Assembly (NCBI RefSeq): GCF_036030735.1
Contig: NZ_CP107928.1
Coordinates: 4,650,001 to 4,714,000 of the forward strand
DNA length: 64,000 nucleotides
Reading direction: 5' to 3'
Source: Streptomyces sp. NBC_00425
Lineage (GTDB): Bacteria > Actinomycetota > Actinomycetes > Streptomycetales > Streptomycetaceae
Of the stretch, positions 51,659-59,340 are shown in pieces; the first letter of the stretch is position 1, and each line of letters begins with the position of its first letter. Under the pieces are notes generated by a model that made no database searches, was not told the origin of the DNA, and was given only the letters and a program-made list of their open reading frames with translations. The position numbers and the translations under genes were made by a program.

Positions 51659-53764
51659 TCATCCGTCGTCGGAAGCGGAACCCTGGCCGTCCTGGTTGGT
51701 GAGGGCGCGGGCGACGCGGTCGCGTCCGACGACCATGCGGCCGTCGGACTTGTAGGGCTCCGCGCCGGCGTCCTCGAGCACGCGTTTGAGGTCGCCGGGC
51801 GTCCACCGGCCGTAGGCGTCCGCGTTCAGCGTCGTGAGGCGCTTGAGGACGTCGGCGGTCAGCACGCGGGAGGCGTCTCCGAGGACGGCGAGGATGTCGC
51901 CGAGCGGGTCACGCTCCTCGCCGCGTTCGACGGCGTGCAGGGTGGTGACGCCGTCGCGCAGGGCCTTGGCCCGGTCGGTGATGGCGGTCGCGCCGGCGTC
52001 GTCGATGTAGTGCGTGCGGACCGTGATGGACGCCTGCCCGGCCGGGACCTTGATGCCGTCGGAGGCGACGACCAGCGTTCCCTTGTCCAGGCCGGGGCGG
52101 AGCATGTTGGGTGCGGCTCCGCCGTCGACGGCCTTGTCGCCGAGCGCCATGCGGGCCTGCTGCTCGGTGCCCAGCGCGAGGGAGGCGCGGGTGTGGGCGC
52201 CCTCGCGGACCAGCTTGGGAAGGTTCTGGTCGGTGGGGTCCTGGGTGCCCTGCCACATCAGGACGTTCACCGCCCGGCCCTGGTTGTGGATCTTGCGGAC
52301 GGCCATGAAGTACCGGGAGGTGGCCTTGGACCCGCCGTAGGGCCGCTTGTCCTCGTCCACGGCCGGGCACATGAACGCGACCTGCGCTTCGTCGACCACC
52401 ACGATCAGGGGCGGGAACGTGGTGCCGGGCGGGGCCTGGATCCGGCGGTTCATCTCCTTGACTGCGCCCTCGACCATTTCCGTGACCTGCATGACGTGCT
52501 CGTCGGTCGGGCCCTGGATGAGGGTGGAGGCGAGGCCGTCGAACATGGCCCAGTCGCCGACGCCTTTGAGGTCGCCCATGAGGAACTGCACCGACCGGTC
52601 CAGCGCCACCCACAGCGCGAGGGAGCGCAGGGCGACGGTCTTGCCCTGGTTGGACAGGCCCGTGATGAGCAGGTGCCGCTGATACAGGCTCAGTGCGGCT
52701 GCGTCGCCGCGAAGGTCCTGACCCCAGGGGGCGCGGCCCTTGGCGTAGTCGGCGGTCATGGTGTCGTCGGTGACCAGCGGGGACGGGCCGATCGGCTCGT
52801 CGAGCGCGCCGGAGTCGGCGACCCACAGCCGTACCGTCCGCGCGGCGGTCGGGATCGTGATGAACACCTCGTGCTCGTGCCGGGACAGGTTCTCCGCCAA
52901 CTTGCGCCGCTTGGCCTGCACTTCGTTCGTGGCCACGCCGGAAGGGAGGGTGACGTCGACCTCGACGCCGCATCCGGCGATGCGGATGGGGCCGAGCATG
53001 GACGCGCCGGCGTCGCCCATTTCCTTGATGGCCTTGGCCAGGGCGGACACTCCGAGGTCGCGCAGGGCCTTGACCACGATGGACGGGGTGATCGGCTCGC
53101 CCTCGCCATTCCGGACGGTGGCGGGCATCGCCCATGCGGGGGCGGCCTGCTGCTTGCTGCCCACGGCCCACAGGGCGAGCAGCGCGAGGAACGGGCCCAG
53201 GGAGACCAGCGGGCCCCACACCACCTGAACGATGGTGATGAGCAGGTTGATGAACTCGATGACGGCGGCGATGGGGGTGATGACGTCGGTGACGTCGTGG
53301 TTCGCGATGGCCATGACGACGCCGAGGGCGACGAGTGCGCCTATGCCCATCCCGGTGCCGACGGCGACGCCCTTGGCGGCGTCGAGGGGGGAGTGGAGCA
53401 GGTCCATGCGGCGGCGGTGGCGGGCGTCGCGGAAGCGCTGCGCGCGCTCCTCCCACTCCATGGCCGCGTCCATGTTCCCCGCGGCCTCCGCCGCCCGCAT
53501 GAACCGCTCGTAGCGGGCGGCGGTCTTCCCGTCCCACGTGCGACGGGCCACGATCCTCGCCCCACCGGCCACGTAGAGGCTGTGCCGGGCGACGGCGCGG
53601 GCGGTGGTGCGGGTGTTCTCGTGGGTGACGGCCGTCTTCACGGCGCGTCCGGAGCGCACCCACAGCGGGACGGGTGCCGGCGGGGCGGGGTCGGGCACCA
53701 CGGTCAGTGTGGTCACGGTCGGGGGGTCGGTGTGCTTGTGCAGGTGAACGACGTTCTCGGACAT
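51659..53764 (-). CDS. traB: TraB-like FtsK/SpoIIIE DNA translocase
   Basis: 701 residues. A soluble N-terminal region (about 1-125), two to three membrane segments (about 130-215), then a RecA-like motor domain with Walker A ITGLSNQGKT and Walker B LIVVVDEAQ, and a C-terminal winged helix (LTADVLKRLTTLNADAYGRWTPGDLKRV). This is the single protein that moves double-stranded DNA between mycelia in Streptomyces conjugation. The winged helix should read the clt repeats directly downstream. ATG 53764. Confidence 0.92.
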   Translation of the reverse strand: MSENVVHLHKHTDPPTVTTLTVVPDPAPPAPVPLWVRSGRAVKTAVTHENTRTTARAVARHSLYVAGGARIVARRTWDGKTAARYERFMRAAEAAGNMDAAMEWEERAQRFRDARHRRRMDLLHSPLDAAKGVAVGTGMGIGALVALGVVMAIANHDVTDVITPIAAVIEFINLLITIVQVVWGPLVSLGPFLALLALWAVGSKQQAAPAWAMPATVRNGEGEPITPSIVVKALRDLGVSALAKAIKEMGDAGASMLGPIRIAGCGVEVDVTLPSGVATNEVQAKRRKLAENLSRHEHEVFITIPTAARTVRLWVADSGALDEPIGPSPLVTDDTMTADYAKGRAPWGQDLRGDAAALSLYQRHLLITGLSNQGKTVALRSLALWVALDRSVQFLMGDLKGVGDWAMFDGLASTLIQGPTDEHVMQVTEMVEGAVKEMNRRIQAPPGTTFPPLIVVVDEAQVAFMCPAVDEDKRPYGGSKATSRYFMAVRKIHNQGRAVNVLMWQGTQDPTDQNLPKLVREGAHTRASLALGTEQQARMALGDKAVDGGAAPNMLRPGLDKGTLVVASDGIKVPAGQASITVRTHYIDDAGATAITDRAKALRDGVTTLHAVERGEERDPLGDILAVLGDASRVLTADVLKRLTTLNADAYGRWTPGDLKRVLEDAGAEPYKSDGRMVVGRDRVARALTNQDGQGSASDDG

Positions 53765-53883
53765 GCGGAAGACTCCTCAGCACCCCACGACGGGGCAGGA
53801 AGGGCGTGCGGGAAGGGGTGAGCGGCCGGGACGGCGAGGGCGAGGCCGTCCCGGCGGGGTGGTTCAGGCGGGGCGGGTGGGTG

Positions 53884-54201
53884 TCACCACCAGCCGGACG
53901 ACTTCCGCTTGGCTTTCGCGGCGGCGGCCTCGCGCACGATGCGCGCCCGCTCCATGTGCAGCGCGGTCAGCTCAGCGGTCAGCCGGGTCTCGACCGAGCT
54001 GGAGAGGCTGTCCAGCCGGCTCTCCTGGCGGCCGGCACTCTTGCCGCGCAGCACCCGGTAGGAGCCGCCGGCGAGCGCGCCGATCACGGCGCGGCGTTCG
54101 GCGCTGGTCAGCGGCCACATCTCGCCCCGCCGGACCGCCTCCAGCTTGCGGGTCGTCTTGCTGATCTCGCGGTCGATGCTGCGGGTGTCGGGCTTGCCCA
54201 T
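53884..54201 (-). CDS. Small coiled, basic transfer-region protein
   Basis: 105 residues, largely helical and charged (RSIDREISKTTRKLEAVRRG, ELTALHMERARIVREAAAAK) with a C-terminal Lys/Arg patch. ATG 54201 has AGGAG eight bases before it. It follows the RRQRL-type gene after one base and precedes traB by about 120 bases. It may bind DNA or partner with TraB; no named family recognised. Confidence 0.6.
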   Translation of the reverse strand: MGKPDTRSIDREISKTTRKLEAVRRGEMWPLTSAERRAVIGALAGGSYRVLRGKSAGRQESRLDSLSSSVETRLTAELTALHMERARIVREAAAAKAKRKSSGWW

Positions 54202-54202
54202 G

Positions 54203-54550
54203 TCAGGCACTCCTCAAGGCTTCGGCGGGTTCGGGGTAGGCGCAGGGAACGCACATGCCGAGCGACGGCGGGATGACGTATCCCGCATCCGTGCGGCACT
54301 GCGGACACGTGCGGCGGGCGGCGTTGGCCTTGGCCAGCGCAGCCCACTTCGCCGGCGTCATCGGCCGCACGGGCTTGGCCAGGTCGACGCGGTAGAGGTA
54401 GGCGACCAGCGGCGGCCGCCGTCGGCGGGGGCGTTCGAGCTGAACGGCCACGCCCTGACCGCCGGGCCGCAGGTCGCGGGCCCTCAGTTGGCGGCGGGTG
54501 GCGTAGCCGTCCGGGGCCAGGTGCCACCGGTAGACCGGCAGCGCGCCCAT
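54203..54550 (-). CDS. RRQRL-motif zinc-binding-type protein
   Basis: 115 residues with the motif ATRRQLRARDL near the N-terminus and a C-terminal two-CxxC zinc-ribbon (CPQC, CVPC), the features of the AICE/plasmid family named for its RRQRL motif. ATG 54550 overlaps the upstream stop as TGATG, so translation is coupled. It is common in Streptomyces conjugative elements; its exact role is unknown. Confidence 0.75.
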   Translation of the reverse strand: MGALPVYRWHLAPDGYATRRQLRARDLRPGGQGVAVQLERPRRRRPPLVAYLYRVDLAKPVRPMTPAKWAALAKANAARRTCPQCRTDAGYVIPPSLGMCVPCAYPEPAEALRSA

Positions 54551-55422
54551 CAGGCGACCCGTTTCCATGCCGCCCGCAGCCGGACTTCGGAGGCGGAGTG
54601 GCCGGCCGCCCGGAAGCGCACCGCCATCTCCCGGTACGACAGGGCCGGGGTCTGGCTGTGCCGGATCTCGTCGACCAGCGCGTCAAGCTGCGCGTCCGTG
54701 AGCGCAGGAGCGGACTCCAGCGCGAGCACGGACACCTGCTCGACCGGGCCCCATACCGGGAGCTCCCAGCGGGGTGTGACGTCCGGTGTGACGCCGGGCG
54801 TGACGGGGCTCGTCACGCTGGTCAGGGCCCGTCCGGTGTCCTCGCCCTGCCGGGCCGTCTCCAGCGTCGACCACGCCCCCGCGAGGGTGGCGGCGGTCTT
54901 GGCCTGGACGCGGGCGACGCGTGCCCCGGCCTGCGTCACGGCCGTCAGCCTGGTCTCCTCGGTGGACGCGTCGGCCCGCAGTCGGGCACGCGCCACGGCC
55001 GCCTCGTCCCGCGCTTCCTGCTGGATGCCCCGGATCGCGCCGAGTGCGGCCGGGGTGAGCGCGGTGCGCTCCCACATGCCGTGCACCAGCCACAAGGCCT
55101 TGGCCGCGACCGGCAGCCAGGCGACGGCCAGCCAGGCGCCGGTGGACTCTTCGGCGGTGAGGGCGTGGGCGACCAGGACGCCGGTGGCGAGCAGGCCGAA
55201 GCACCACCCGACGGCCGTCACGGCGTGGCTGTGGTCGCCCTGCGCGGCGAGGCGGCGTTCGTAGGCGAGGGTGGCGAGCCATCCGCCGTCGATGCCCAGG
55301 CCGACGACCAGGGCGACCGGCCACGGCATCGCCGTGCCCAGCCACATCACCACCACGCCGAGGGTGAGGACCATGGAGACGGCCGTCATGGCGACGGCCG
55401 GCCGTGCGGTCTTGGCGTTCAC
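54550..55422 (-). CDS. DUF2637/SpdB-like membrane protein
   Basis: 290 residues: four membrane segments in the first 135 residues (AVSMVLTLGVVVMWLGTA, WPVALVVGLGIDGGWLATLA and two more), a long helical stretch (EARDEAAVARARLRADAS) and a C-terminal helix-turn-helix-like tail (LSYREMAVRFRAAGHSASEVRLRAAW). This layout is shared by membrane proteins of Streptomyces elements that aid plasmid spread. GTG 55422 overlaps the upstream stop as GTGA. Confidence 0.72.
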   Translation of the reverse strand: MNAKTARPAVAMTAVSMVLTLGVVVMWLGTAMPWPVALVVGLGIDGGWLATLAYERRLAAQGDHSHAVTAVGWCFGLLATGVLVAHALTAEESTGAWLAVAWLPVAAKALWLVHGMWERTALTPAALGAIRGIQQEARDEAAVARARLRADASTEETRLTAVTQAGARVARVQAKTAATLAGAWSTLETARQGEDTGRALTSVTSPVTPGVTPDVTPRWELPVWGPVEQVSVLALESAPALTDAQLDALVDEIRHSQTPALSYREMAVRFRAAGHSASEVRLRAAWKRVA

Positions 55423-55874
55423 GCCGCACCCCCCGTCGTGAGCAGCGCGGCGAGGAGGAGCAGCGCGCCGCCCGCGCAGGTCAGGTCGACCGCGCGGCGC
55501 AGGCACGTGAACTTGGCGACCGCCAGACGGGACAGTCCGGCGACGTCGGCGGCCAGGTCCCGGCCGCTCAGGGTGGCGGTGATCTCGTCCGGGGTGAGGG
55601 TGGCCCACAGGGGGAAGCCGTGCCGGCCGCGCAGGTTCGGACGCACCGACCGCAGCAGCAGAGCGGCCGCGCCGACCAGCAGAGCCGTCCCCAGACCGCC
55701 CACCACACAGGCGGCCACGTTCAGCGGCAGGTCGCGGGCGACTGTCCACGTCCCGGCCAGGACCGCGCCGACGAACGCCAGCAGCAGCCCGGTCTTGCTG
55801 TCCGTCCGGGCGATCTCCGCCTTCACCTCGGCGTGCGCCGCGGTCAGCTTGCCGTTCTCCGTCGGGGTGCTCAT
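55419..55874 (-). CDS. PycTM-like membrane protein (Pycsar effector family / plasmid spread type)
   Basis: 151 residues: a soluble helix (LTAAHAEVKAEIARTDSKTG), a two-segment membrane hairpin (LLLAFVGAVLAGTWTV, VAACVVGGLGTALLVGAAALLL), a conserved middle (GFPLWATLTPDEI) and a final membrane segment (CAGGALLLLAALL). The pattern matches the PycTM family, whose named members are membrane-disrupting effectors of cyclic-pyrimidine defence. No cyclase gene is present here, and homologues are common in AICE transfer operons, so a role in plasmid spread is equally likely. Overlaps on both sides (ATGA, GTGA). Confidence 0.7.
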   Translation of the reverse strand: MSTPTENGKLTAAHAEVKAEIARTDSKTGLLLAFVGAVLAGTWTVARDLPLNVAACVVGGLGTALLVGAAALLLRSVRPNLRGRHGFPLWATLTPDEITATLSGRDLAADVAGLSRLAVAKFTCLRRAVDLTCAGGALLLLAALLTTGGAA

Positions 55875-56140
55875 GCGGCACCGCCCGGCAGCATCACGCC
55901 GGCCGTGCGGTTGACCAGGTCCCGCCGCGCGGCCAGCACGCGATTGCGGGCTCGGCGGATGCGGCGGGCGTCGACCTCGTTCGCGGGGCGGTCGAGGGTC
56001 TTGATCTGCGCGTCGAGGAGGTCGACCTCCGCCGCGATGACGGGGGACTCCAGCTCGATCGCGTCCAGCTCAGCGGCCGTCGGCTCCATGAAGTCGGCGA
56101 ACGCGGTAACAGCTTCCTGAACAGTGACGATGTGCTTCAT
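55871..56140 (-). CDS. DUF6284-type small protein
   Basis: 89 residues, acidic N-terminus and basic C-terminal helix (MKHIVTVQEAVTAFADFMEPT, RRIRRARNRVLAARRDLVNR). The sequence resembles the DUF6284 family seen in Streptomyces integrative elements. It starts the coupled run DUF6284-PycTM-DUF2637-RRQRL. Function unknown. Confidence 0.7.
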   Translation of the reverse strand: MKHIVTVQEAVTAFADFMEPTAAELDAIELESPVIAAEVDLLDAQIKTLDRPANEVDARRIRRARNRVLAARRDLVNRTAGVMLPGGAA

Positions 56141-56239
56141 TGGGTCGTGTTCCTCTCACAGGGTGGAACGGCCCGACTGCGGTCCCCGGGGGGCAACCCG
56201 GGGACCGCGCGCCGTTCAGAGTCGAAAAGGGGTCCGCCG

Positions 56240-56434
56240 TCAGCGGCGGCGCAGACCCCAGGAGATGAGCGCGCTGACCTGGTCGGTGACGTCGGTGACG
56301 CGGCCCGACTCCAGTTCGTCCGCGCGGTCCTCCAGCTGCTTCGCACGCTGCTCACGTCCGTGAGCGCGCACCCAGACAGCGGCTTCGCGGTTGTCGTCGG
56401 CCTGACGACGCATCCGATCGGTGATCTTGCCCAT
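56240..56434 (-). CDS. Small basic/acidic helical protein
   Basis: 64 residues, probably one long helix (DRMRRQADDNREAAVWVRAHGREQRA split at His-Gly) with a polar end. ATG 56434 has AGAGGAA upstream. It is the first gene of the leftward transfer block, 99 bases before DUF6284. No family recognised. Confidence 0.55.
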   Translation of the reverse strand: MGKITDRMRRQADDNREAAVWVRAHGREQRAKQLEDRADELESGRVTDVTDQVSALISWGLRRR

Positions 56435-56847
56435 GATGGGTTCCTCTCGGCAGTGGATGAAGCACTCGCGGCTCCCCTCAGCGCTGCACGTACGAGACGT
56501 GCAGCGGAGGCAACCGGCCGCAGCGGTGCTGCGGAGGCTGGTCGTGCAGTCGCATACGGGCGAGCCCGCACGCATCCGTCCTCTTGCTGGCAGGGGAGGG
56601 ACGGCCTCCCAGGCACGCTGTTGAGTTCTCAAGGAACGACCGCTGCCTTCGTACTCACCCCCGACCAGCAGGGGATTTCCTCCGGGCGCTGTTTGTGCAG
56701 GTCAAGCAACCGAAAGCCACTTCCCCTGGCTTGCTTAGGGGGGGTTGCGGTCTCGCTTGATAGGTACCGTAGGCAAACTCAGGGCTGCGCGCAACCCCCT
56801 CTGGCGATAGAGTGCGGTAGCCCCCCTAGGCGATCGATTGGAGAGAC
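56435..56847. promoter_or_regulatory. Divergent control region of the element (413 bases)
   Basis: It separates the leftward transfer block from the rightward HTH/PP2C operon. CGCTGCACGT (56482-56491) and ACGTGCAGCG (56497-56506) form a perfect 10-bp inverted repeat five bases apart, a strong operator candidate. A TTGAG-TT-CTCAA palindrome followed by GGAACGAC (56621-56640) resembles sequence I associate with actinobacterial rRNA leaders. Short stems also lie near 56519-56536 and 56594-56610. The right half is less GC-rich, with TAGAGT at 56808 as a possible -10 element. No gene is supported here. Confidence 0.5.
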
Positions 56848-57693
56848 GTGCGCGACGACATGGAGCGGGTCTCCGGGATCACTGACCCCGTTGACCGAGC
56901 CAAAGCAGCAATCGACCTGATGGCGCGGTATCAGAGCCACGTGAACGAGCTGTCGCGCGTCCGCCGAGAAGCGATCGAAGAAGCTCAGGCATCCGGGATG
57001 ACGCAGGCCGAGATTGCGAAGCGACTAGGCGTCAGCCGGGGGCGCGTGGGCCAGCTCGCCTCTGCCGGCCCGCCGCCAGAGCGCGCCTTCTTCGGCACGG
57101 ACCTCGTGACGGTGTCGCTCGGGGGGAAGTACGAAGCAGGCAAGGGGCCCGACCAGAACCCCAGCGAGGTAGTCACCAGGGAAGACCTCAACAACTTCGA
57201 ACACGTGCGCAAGCTGCTCAGCGGCATGAAGTTGGAGACTCAGTACGAGGTGATCCCACCGACCGGGATCGTCAACCTCAATCGGGACAACCACGTCGTC
57301 ATCTGCGGCCCCCGGCTGTCCCCGATCGTGGCGCAGGTACTCGAAGGTGACGACAACCTTCGGTTTGCCAAGGATCACGCGTGGCACCTGGTCGACCAGG
57401 TGGCGGGCAAGGAGTTCCGGTCACCGCAGGATGAGGACGGCTCGGCCGGCGATGTGGGATACCTGGGACGGCTCCCCCGACTGGACGGTAAGGGGACGTT
57501 CCTCTACATCGCTGGCATCCACTCCATCGGCGCGAACGGGGTCGTTCACTTCCTGGAAAACAACCTGGCAGAGCTCTACAAAGAGGTACGTACACGCCGC
57601 TTCTCCACCCTGATTTCATGCCGCTACGACCCGAAGACGCTCGAGGTGCTGGAGAGTCGACGCGTCACCCCGCTGTACCGACATGAAGGCTGA
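56848..57693 (+). CDS. HTH protein with uncharacterised C-terminal domain
   Basis: 281 residues. The N-terminal 75 residues are a sigma-region-4/MerR-like helix-turn-helix (EEAQASGMTQAEIAKRLGVS then RGRVGQLAS). The C-terminal 200 residues form an alpha/beta domain that I cannot assign. It has an NHVVICGPRLSP strand-loop, FAKDHAWHLVDQ, and a YLGRLPRLDGKGTFLYIAG segment followed by HSIGANG. The Gly-rich loop and sequence order suggest ligand sensing. GTG 56848 has GGAGAG. It precedes a PP2C gene in the same operon. Base composition is lower in GC than the neighbours. Confidence 0.72.
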   Translation: MRDDMERVSGITDPVDRAKAAIDLMARYQSHVNELSRVRREAIEEAQASGMTQAEIAKRLGVSRGRVGQLASAGPPPERAFFGTDLVTVSLGGKYEAGKGPDQNPSEVVTREDLNNFEHVRKLLSGMKLETQYEVIPPTGIVNLNRDNHVVICGPRLSPIVAQVLEGDDNLRFAKDHAWHLVDQVAGKEFRSPQDEDGSAGDVGYLGRLPRLDGKGTFLYIAGIHSIGANGVVHFLENNLAELYKEVRTRRFSTLISCRYDPKTLEVLESRRVTPLYRHEG

Positions 57694-57697
57694 GAGC

Positions 57698-58504
57698 ATG
57701 CGCGTCGCAATCGACACCCAACCCGGTGGAGCGGCTCCCAATGAGGATTGGGTGGCGGGCACGCCGGCTCTCGCCGTGGTACTGGACGGACTCAGCACTG
57801 CAGGCCTGGACACCGGATGTCGACACGGTGTGCCGTGGTACGTGAGGAACCTCGGCAGTCAGCTTGTCGCCGCGCTTGCCGACTCGGAAACGTCGCTCAC
57901 GGCCGGCCTGGCGCACGCCCTTAAAGGGGTGGCGGCCCTTCACCCTGAATGCGACCTCGGCAACCCTGGAACGCCCTCGGCGACGGTTGCGATCTTGCGG
58001 CAGCGAGACGGTTACCTAGACCACCTGGTCTTGGCAGACTCCCCCATCGTGCTCGATGGTCATCAGGGCATTTCGGTGATCACTGATCTCCGGGTGGATC
58101 AGATCCTTCCCGAGCTGAAGGCCGAAGTAGCTCGGCACGAGACCCATACGGCAGGGCACAAAGAGGCTCTGCGGAACCTGGTGTCCGCGCAGAGGGAGAC
58201 TCGCAACACGGCAACTGGATATTGGGTCGCAGCCGCCGGCCCCGAAGCGGCAGAGCACGCGCTGACCGGCAGCGTGCCCACTGAAGACGTACGCGCCGCC
58301 GCGCTGATGTCCGACGGTGCGGCCTGTCTCGTGACGGACTACGCGATGTCCTCCTGGCCCGAAGTCTTCGCGACGCTTCGGGCCGGGGGACCGCAAGAGT
58401 TGATCGACACCGTCCGCAAGGTGGAAGCCACGGATCCCAGGGGGCAACGGTGGCCGCGCTACAAGTCCGGTGACGATGCCGCCGTAGCGTTCTGTCAGTG
58501 GTGA
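57698..58504 (+). CDS. PP2C-family protein phosphatase
   Basis: 268 residues with the PP2C metal and core motifs in order: NEDWV, VLDGLS, GTPSATVAI, LADSP, LMSDGAA and SGDDAAV. The Asp residues that bind two metals are all kept, so the enzyme should be active on phospho-Ser/Thr. DGLS replaces the usual DGMGG. ATG 57698 has AAGG eight bases upstream; ATG 57683 overlapping the upstream gene is the alternative. It pairs with the HTH protein, and no kinase is encoded in the element. Confidence 0.82.
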   Translation: MRVAIDTQPGGAAPNEDWVAGTPALAVVLDGLSTAGLDTGCRHGVPWYVRNLGSQLVAALADSETSLTAGLAHALKGVAALHPECDLGNPGTPSATVAILRQRDGYLDHLVLADSPIVLDGHQGISVITDLRVDQILPELKAEVARHETHTAGHKEALRNLVSAQRETRNTATGYWVAAAGPEAAEHALTGSVPTEDVRAAALMSDGAACLVTDYAMSSWPEVFATLRAGGPQELIDTVRKVEATDPRGQRWPRYKSGDDAAVAFCQW

Positions 58505-58875
58505 GAGTTGCTGGTCAGTGCGCCGATCGCCCGTCTCACTCCGTGTCGTTCACCCCCTCCGGAGCCGTCCACAGCAACGCCTCAGCTATGACGCGCGGAG
58601 CACGCGGAGGATCAAAAACGAGCCAACACCCTGCGCGGTGTTACTCGCTGGTATGTAGCCTCTGAGGTACGTAACTCTGGGGAATGCAAGTTCTACTTGC
58701 ACTTCTCATGACGCCTGGTGTCCGTGGCTGCGGACGGCTTATCCGAGAGTGATCGCACCACACAGGACGCACGCTCAGTGCCGGCTAGCATCGGTCTGGT
58801 CACAACGGAGCCCACCTGACCGCGCATGCTGGCAGGCCGAGCGGCAGGTGGGCAACTGAACCCGGAGGCTCAGAC
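58505..58875. other. Intergenic region, 371 bases
   Basis: No gene seen. It contains three short inverted repeats: AACACC-CTGCGC-GGTGTT (58624-58641 region), TGCAAGT-TCT-ACTTGCA (58685-58701) and GCCCACCTG/CAGGTGGGC (58810-58818 with 58845-58853). The last lies just before the small membrane gene and could fold in its leader. The first may end the PP2C transcript. Confidence 0.4.
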
Positions 58876-59079
58876 ATGAGTTTGCCCCTTGCCGAGCGCT
58901 GCGTGTCAAACCCGCGTCAGCGACTCGCAGTGATCACGGTCATTGTCGTGATCGTGCTCGCTTCGCCGACGTGGACCAAGGTTGTCGGTGCGTACGCGGA
59001 TGCAGCGGCGTTCATCGCGCTCTGGTTCGCAGTCACCGGTACAGCTACGAAGTACAGCAACGGCCCCGACCGTAGGTGA
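58876..59079 (+). CDS. 67-residue membrane protein near the right end
   Basis: Two hydrophobic segments (LAVITVIVVIVLASPTW and AAAFIALWFAVTGTATKY), with short polar ends. ATG 58876 has GGAGG. It is the last gene inside the element. No family recognised. Its closeness to attR suits cargo picked up at the right end. Confidence 0.6.
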   Translation: MSLPLAERCVSNPRQRLAVITVIVVIVLASPTWTKVVGAYADAAAFIALWFAVTGTATKYSNGPDRR

Positions 59080-59179
59080 CGCTCAAAGGCTGTCATCAGC
59101 GACCTGACCAGCTGAGAAGACCTCAGCAACCGCTCCGCCCGTAGTTCGCATCGAGGAGCACACCGCGACACCCCCGCTC

Positions 59180-59198
59180 GGGCCGTCTCTGGGCCGTG
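59180..59198 (+). other. Right arm-type repeat (candidate integrase arm site)
   Basis: GGGCCGTCTCTGGGCCGTG, 18/19 identical to 45303-45321 in the same orientation. It is 104 bases inside the right core. Each copy itself contains GGGCCGT twice. Together with the left copy it predicts the arms of attP. Confidence 0.6.
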
Positions 59199-59302
59199 CG
59201 GGGGTACTCAACGATGACAGACGACGACAGTCGACGACGGCTCCTTCCCTGTTCAGAGGCCGGGCATCGAGTCTCGGCGCAGGTGCCCATCAGCGAAGCC
59301 AT

Positions 59303-59319
59303 GTTGAGGAACTCCAGAG
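59303..59319 (+). other. attR: Candidate attR core
   Basis: GTTGAGGAACTCCAGAG, 16/17 identical to the left copy. It lies 22 bases upstream of the aminotransferase start codon and just outside its ribosome site, so integration separates the gene from its original upstream sequence but leaves its start region intact. Confidence 0.7.
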
Positions 59320-59340
59320 CTTCGGCGCAGGATGACGGCC

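Larger units (their letters stand above)
45219..59319. mobile_element. Integrated conjugative element (AICE, Prim-Pol replication type), 14.1 kb
   Basis: The segment carries, in order, int, xis, a candidate origin, a P-loop replication ATPase, primase-polymerase, a cytosine methyltransferase, membrane proteins, a traB-type translocase, small transfer genes, then a divergent HTH/PP2C operon. This is the gene set of actinomycete integrative and conjugative elements with Prim-Pol replication. The ends are defined by a 17-base direct repeat (16 matches) at 45219-45235 and 59303-59319. The target is the leader of an aminotransferase gene, not a tRNA. Cargo at 56.8-59.1 kb is visibly lower in GC. 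All core modules appear intact, so the element may be mobile. Confidence 0.88.
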
